Shown here in pieces: positions 62,838 through 64,000 of a DNA stretch of 64,000 nt; position 1 is the first letter of the stretch, and each line of letters begins with the position of its first letter. The stretch comes from Hirundichthys speculiger (Eukaryota; Chordata; Actinopteri; Beloniformes; Exocoetidae). The stretch is taken from assembly GCA_018398805.1 (NCBI GenBank), contig JAGFBZ010001895.1:2229001-2293000 (forward strand), given 5' to 3'. The notes under the pieces are model-generated. The model saw only the letters and a list, made by a program, of their open reading frames with translations, was not told the DNA's origin and made no database searches. The translations under genes and the position numbers were made by a program.

Positions 62838-64000
62838 CTAAGCTGAAAAAGGAAGAGTGTCGCATAACGTTCAGAGAGGAGTTGAAACAGGCTCTGGGTG
62901 GTCAGGAGGTGCTCCCAGATGACTGGACAACTACCGCAAATGTGATCAGGGAGACAGGTAGGAGAGTAGTCGGTGTGTCATCTGGCAGGAAAACAGACAA
63001 GGAGACTTGGTGGTGGAATGAGGAGGTGCAGGAGCATGAACAGAGAAAGACGTTAGCTAAGAAGAAGTGGGACACTGAGAGGACTGAAGAGAGTAGACAG
63101 GAGTACAGGGAGATGCAGCGTAACGTGAAGTTACAGGTGGCAAAGGGCAAGCAAAGGGCATATGATGATTTGTATGCTCGGTTGGACAGCAGGGAGGGAG
63201 AGGCTGAGAGATAGAAATGGGAAGGGTGTGCAGAAAGCTAGAGTGATTAAGAATAGAGATGAAAATGACTTGATAGATGCCAGGAATGTGACAGGAAGAT
63301 GATGTAAAGAATACTTTGAAGAGTTGATAAATGAAAATGAAGGAGTAGAAGAGGTGACTATTGTGGACCAGGAGGTAACAAAGGTTAGTAAGGCTGAAAT
63401 GAGGAGGACATTGAAGAGGATGAAGAACAGAAAAGCAATTGTTCCTGAGGATACACCTGTGGAGGTATGGAAGTGTCGAGGAGAGGTGGCAGCAGAGTTT
63501 TTGACTAGAACATTCAACAGGGGTCTTAGAGAGCAAGAGGATGCCAGAGGAATGAGGAGAGGTTTGCTGGTGCCGATTTCTAAGAACAAGGGAGACGTGC
63601 AGAGTTGTGGCAACTAGATTAGATTAGATTTACTTTATTGGTCCCCGTGGGTGAAATTCATTTTCACTTGACTGTACATAACAGAAAGACATCATAGTGT
63701 AACAAAATCTACAGAGGAATAAAGTTGATGAGCCGCACGACGAAGTAATGGGAAAGAGCAGCAGATGCTAGAATAAGGACAGACAGTCTGTGAACAGCGG
63801 TATGGTTTCACGCCAAAGAAGAGCACTACAGATGGCATATTTGCTTTGAGGATGCTGATGGAGAAGAACATAGAAGGTCAGAGGGAGCTGCATTGTGTCT
63901 GTAGACCTCGAGAAAGCACATGACAGGGTCCAGAGAGAGGAGCTGTGGTGTTGTATGAGGAGGTTTGGAGTAGCTTGAGAAGTATGTTAGAGTGGTGCAG
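62838..64000 (+). mobile_element. LINE reverse transcriptase region, interrupted, runs off the window
   Basis: A non-LTR retrotransposon copy probably of RTE type. From about 62838 the frame reads ELKQALGGQEVLPDDWTTTA and KDKETWWWNEEVQE-like sequence (here KTDKETWWWNEEVQE), then a basic segment and REYREMQRNVKLQVAKGKQ. After a frameshift near 63210 a second frame (63324-63617) has LKRMKNRKAIVPEDTPVEVW and PISKNKGDVQSCGNY, the fingers of the RT. A 95-bp insert splits this at 63617. The RT resumes with VDLEKAHDRV (around 63900), the first catalytic-Asp block. Early stops and shifts make it inactive. The 3' part lies beyond the window. Confidence 0.85.
63617..63711. mobile_element. Small 95-bp insert inside the LINE
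   Basis: GATTAGATTAGATTTACTTT through ACAAAATCTA interrupts the LINE frame. CTA is present on both sides (63614-63616 and 63709-63711), and the LINE reading resumes directly after it (CAGAGGAATAAAG). The ends TAGATTxxx/AAAATCTA form a short inverted repeat. TTTACTTTATTGGTCCCC inside is a motif common in fish genomes. It may be a MITE; the class is unsettled. Confidence 0.75.

Noticed and set aside
63057..63613. Two long minus-strand open frames at the right end
   Set aside because: Antisense of the LINE reverse transcriptase; Ser/Leu-rich composition is the mirror of its Lys/Glu-rich coding strand.

Overview
The window is vertebrate nuclear DNA, almost certainly from a teleost fish. It is AT-rich, has long non-coding stretches, and carries spliced exons with GT/AG borders. 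Its repeats are typical of fish: a Tc1-like transposon, tRNA-derived SINEs, several decayed LINE families, hAT and Tigger-like elements, and many microsatellites. There is no operon, CRISPR array, phage or bacterial gene.

The only host gene content I can support lies on the minus strand between about 26.2 and 38.4 kb, with a possible further exon at 41.8 kb. Read in transcription order, it starts with the 3' half of a paralemmin gene, most like palm3. This has two small exons and a large terminal exon ending in a CCxxM prenylation box. It is followed, on the same strand, by a MISP/AKAP2-family gene with one exon of about 2.4 kb, an 86-nt exon and a terminal exon. The paralemmin-MISP/AKAP2 tandem is a known vertebrate pairing (PALM with MISP, PALM2 with AKAP2, PALM3 with MISP3). 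Both proteins belong to families that act at the plasma membrane or cortical actin. Three single-base frame breaks interrupt the two large exons, all at short runs of one base, which looks more like assembly error than decay.

The rest is intron, intergenic DNA and mobile elements. From left to right: three copies of a fold-back DNA element with TATGGAGCC ends (2.2, 11.6 and 21.9 kb; the third holds a nested SINE); LINE fragments (13.8, 17.7 and 50.5 kb, 58.5-60.7 kb, and 62.8 kb to the end); a truncated Tc1 copy (39.9 kb) and a nearly complete one with a broken transposase (47.5 kb); a nest of four elements (55.0-56.75 kb: a Tigger-like element holding a hAT element that itself holds two small hAT elements); and a well-preserved hAT MITE (61.67 kb).

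The best candidate for something undescribed is the TATGGAGCC fold-back family. It has 6-bp target duplications, inverted arrays of a 39-bp unit in its arms, and a nearly identical core in two of three copies. I recognise no transposase for it. All family assignments were made by eye, without database searches.
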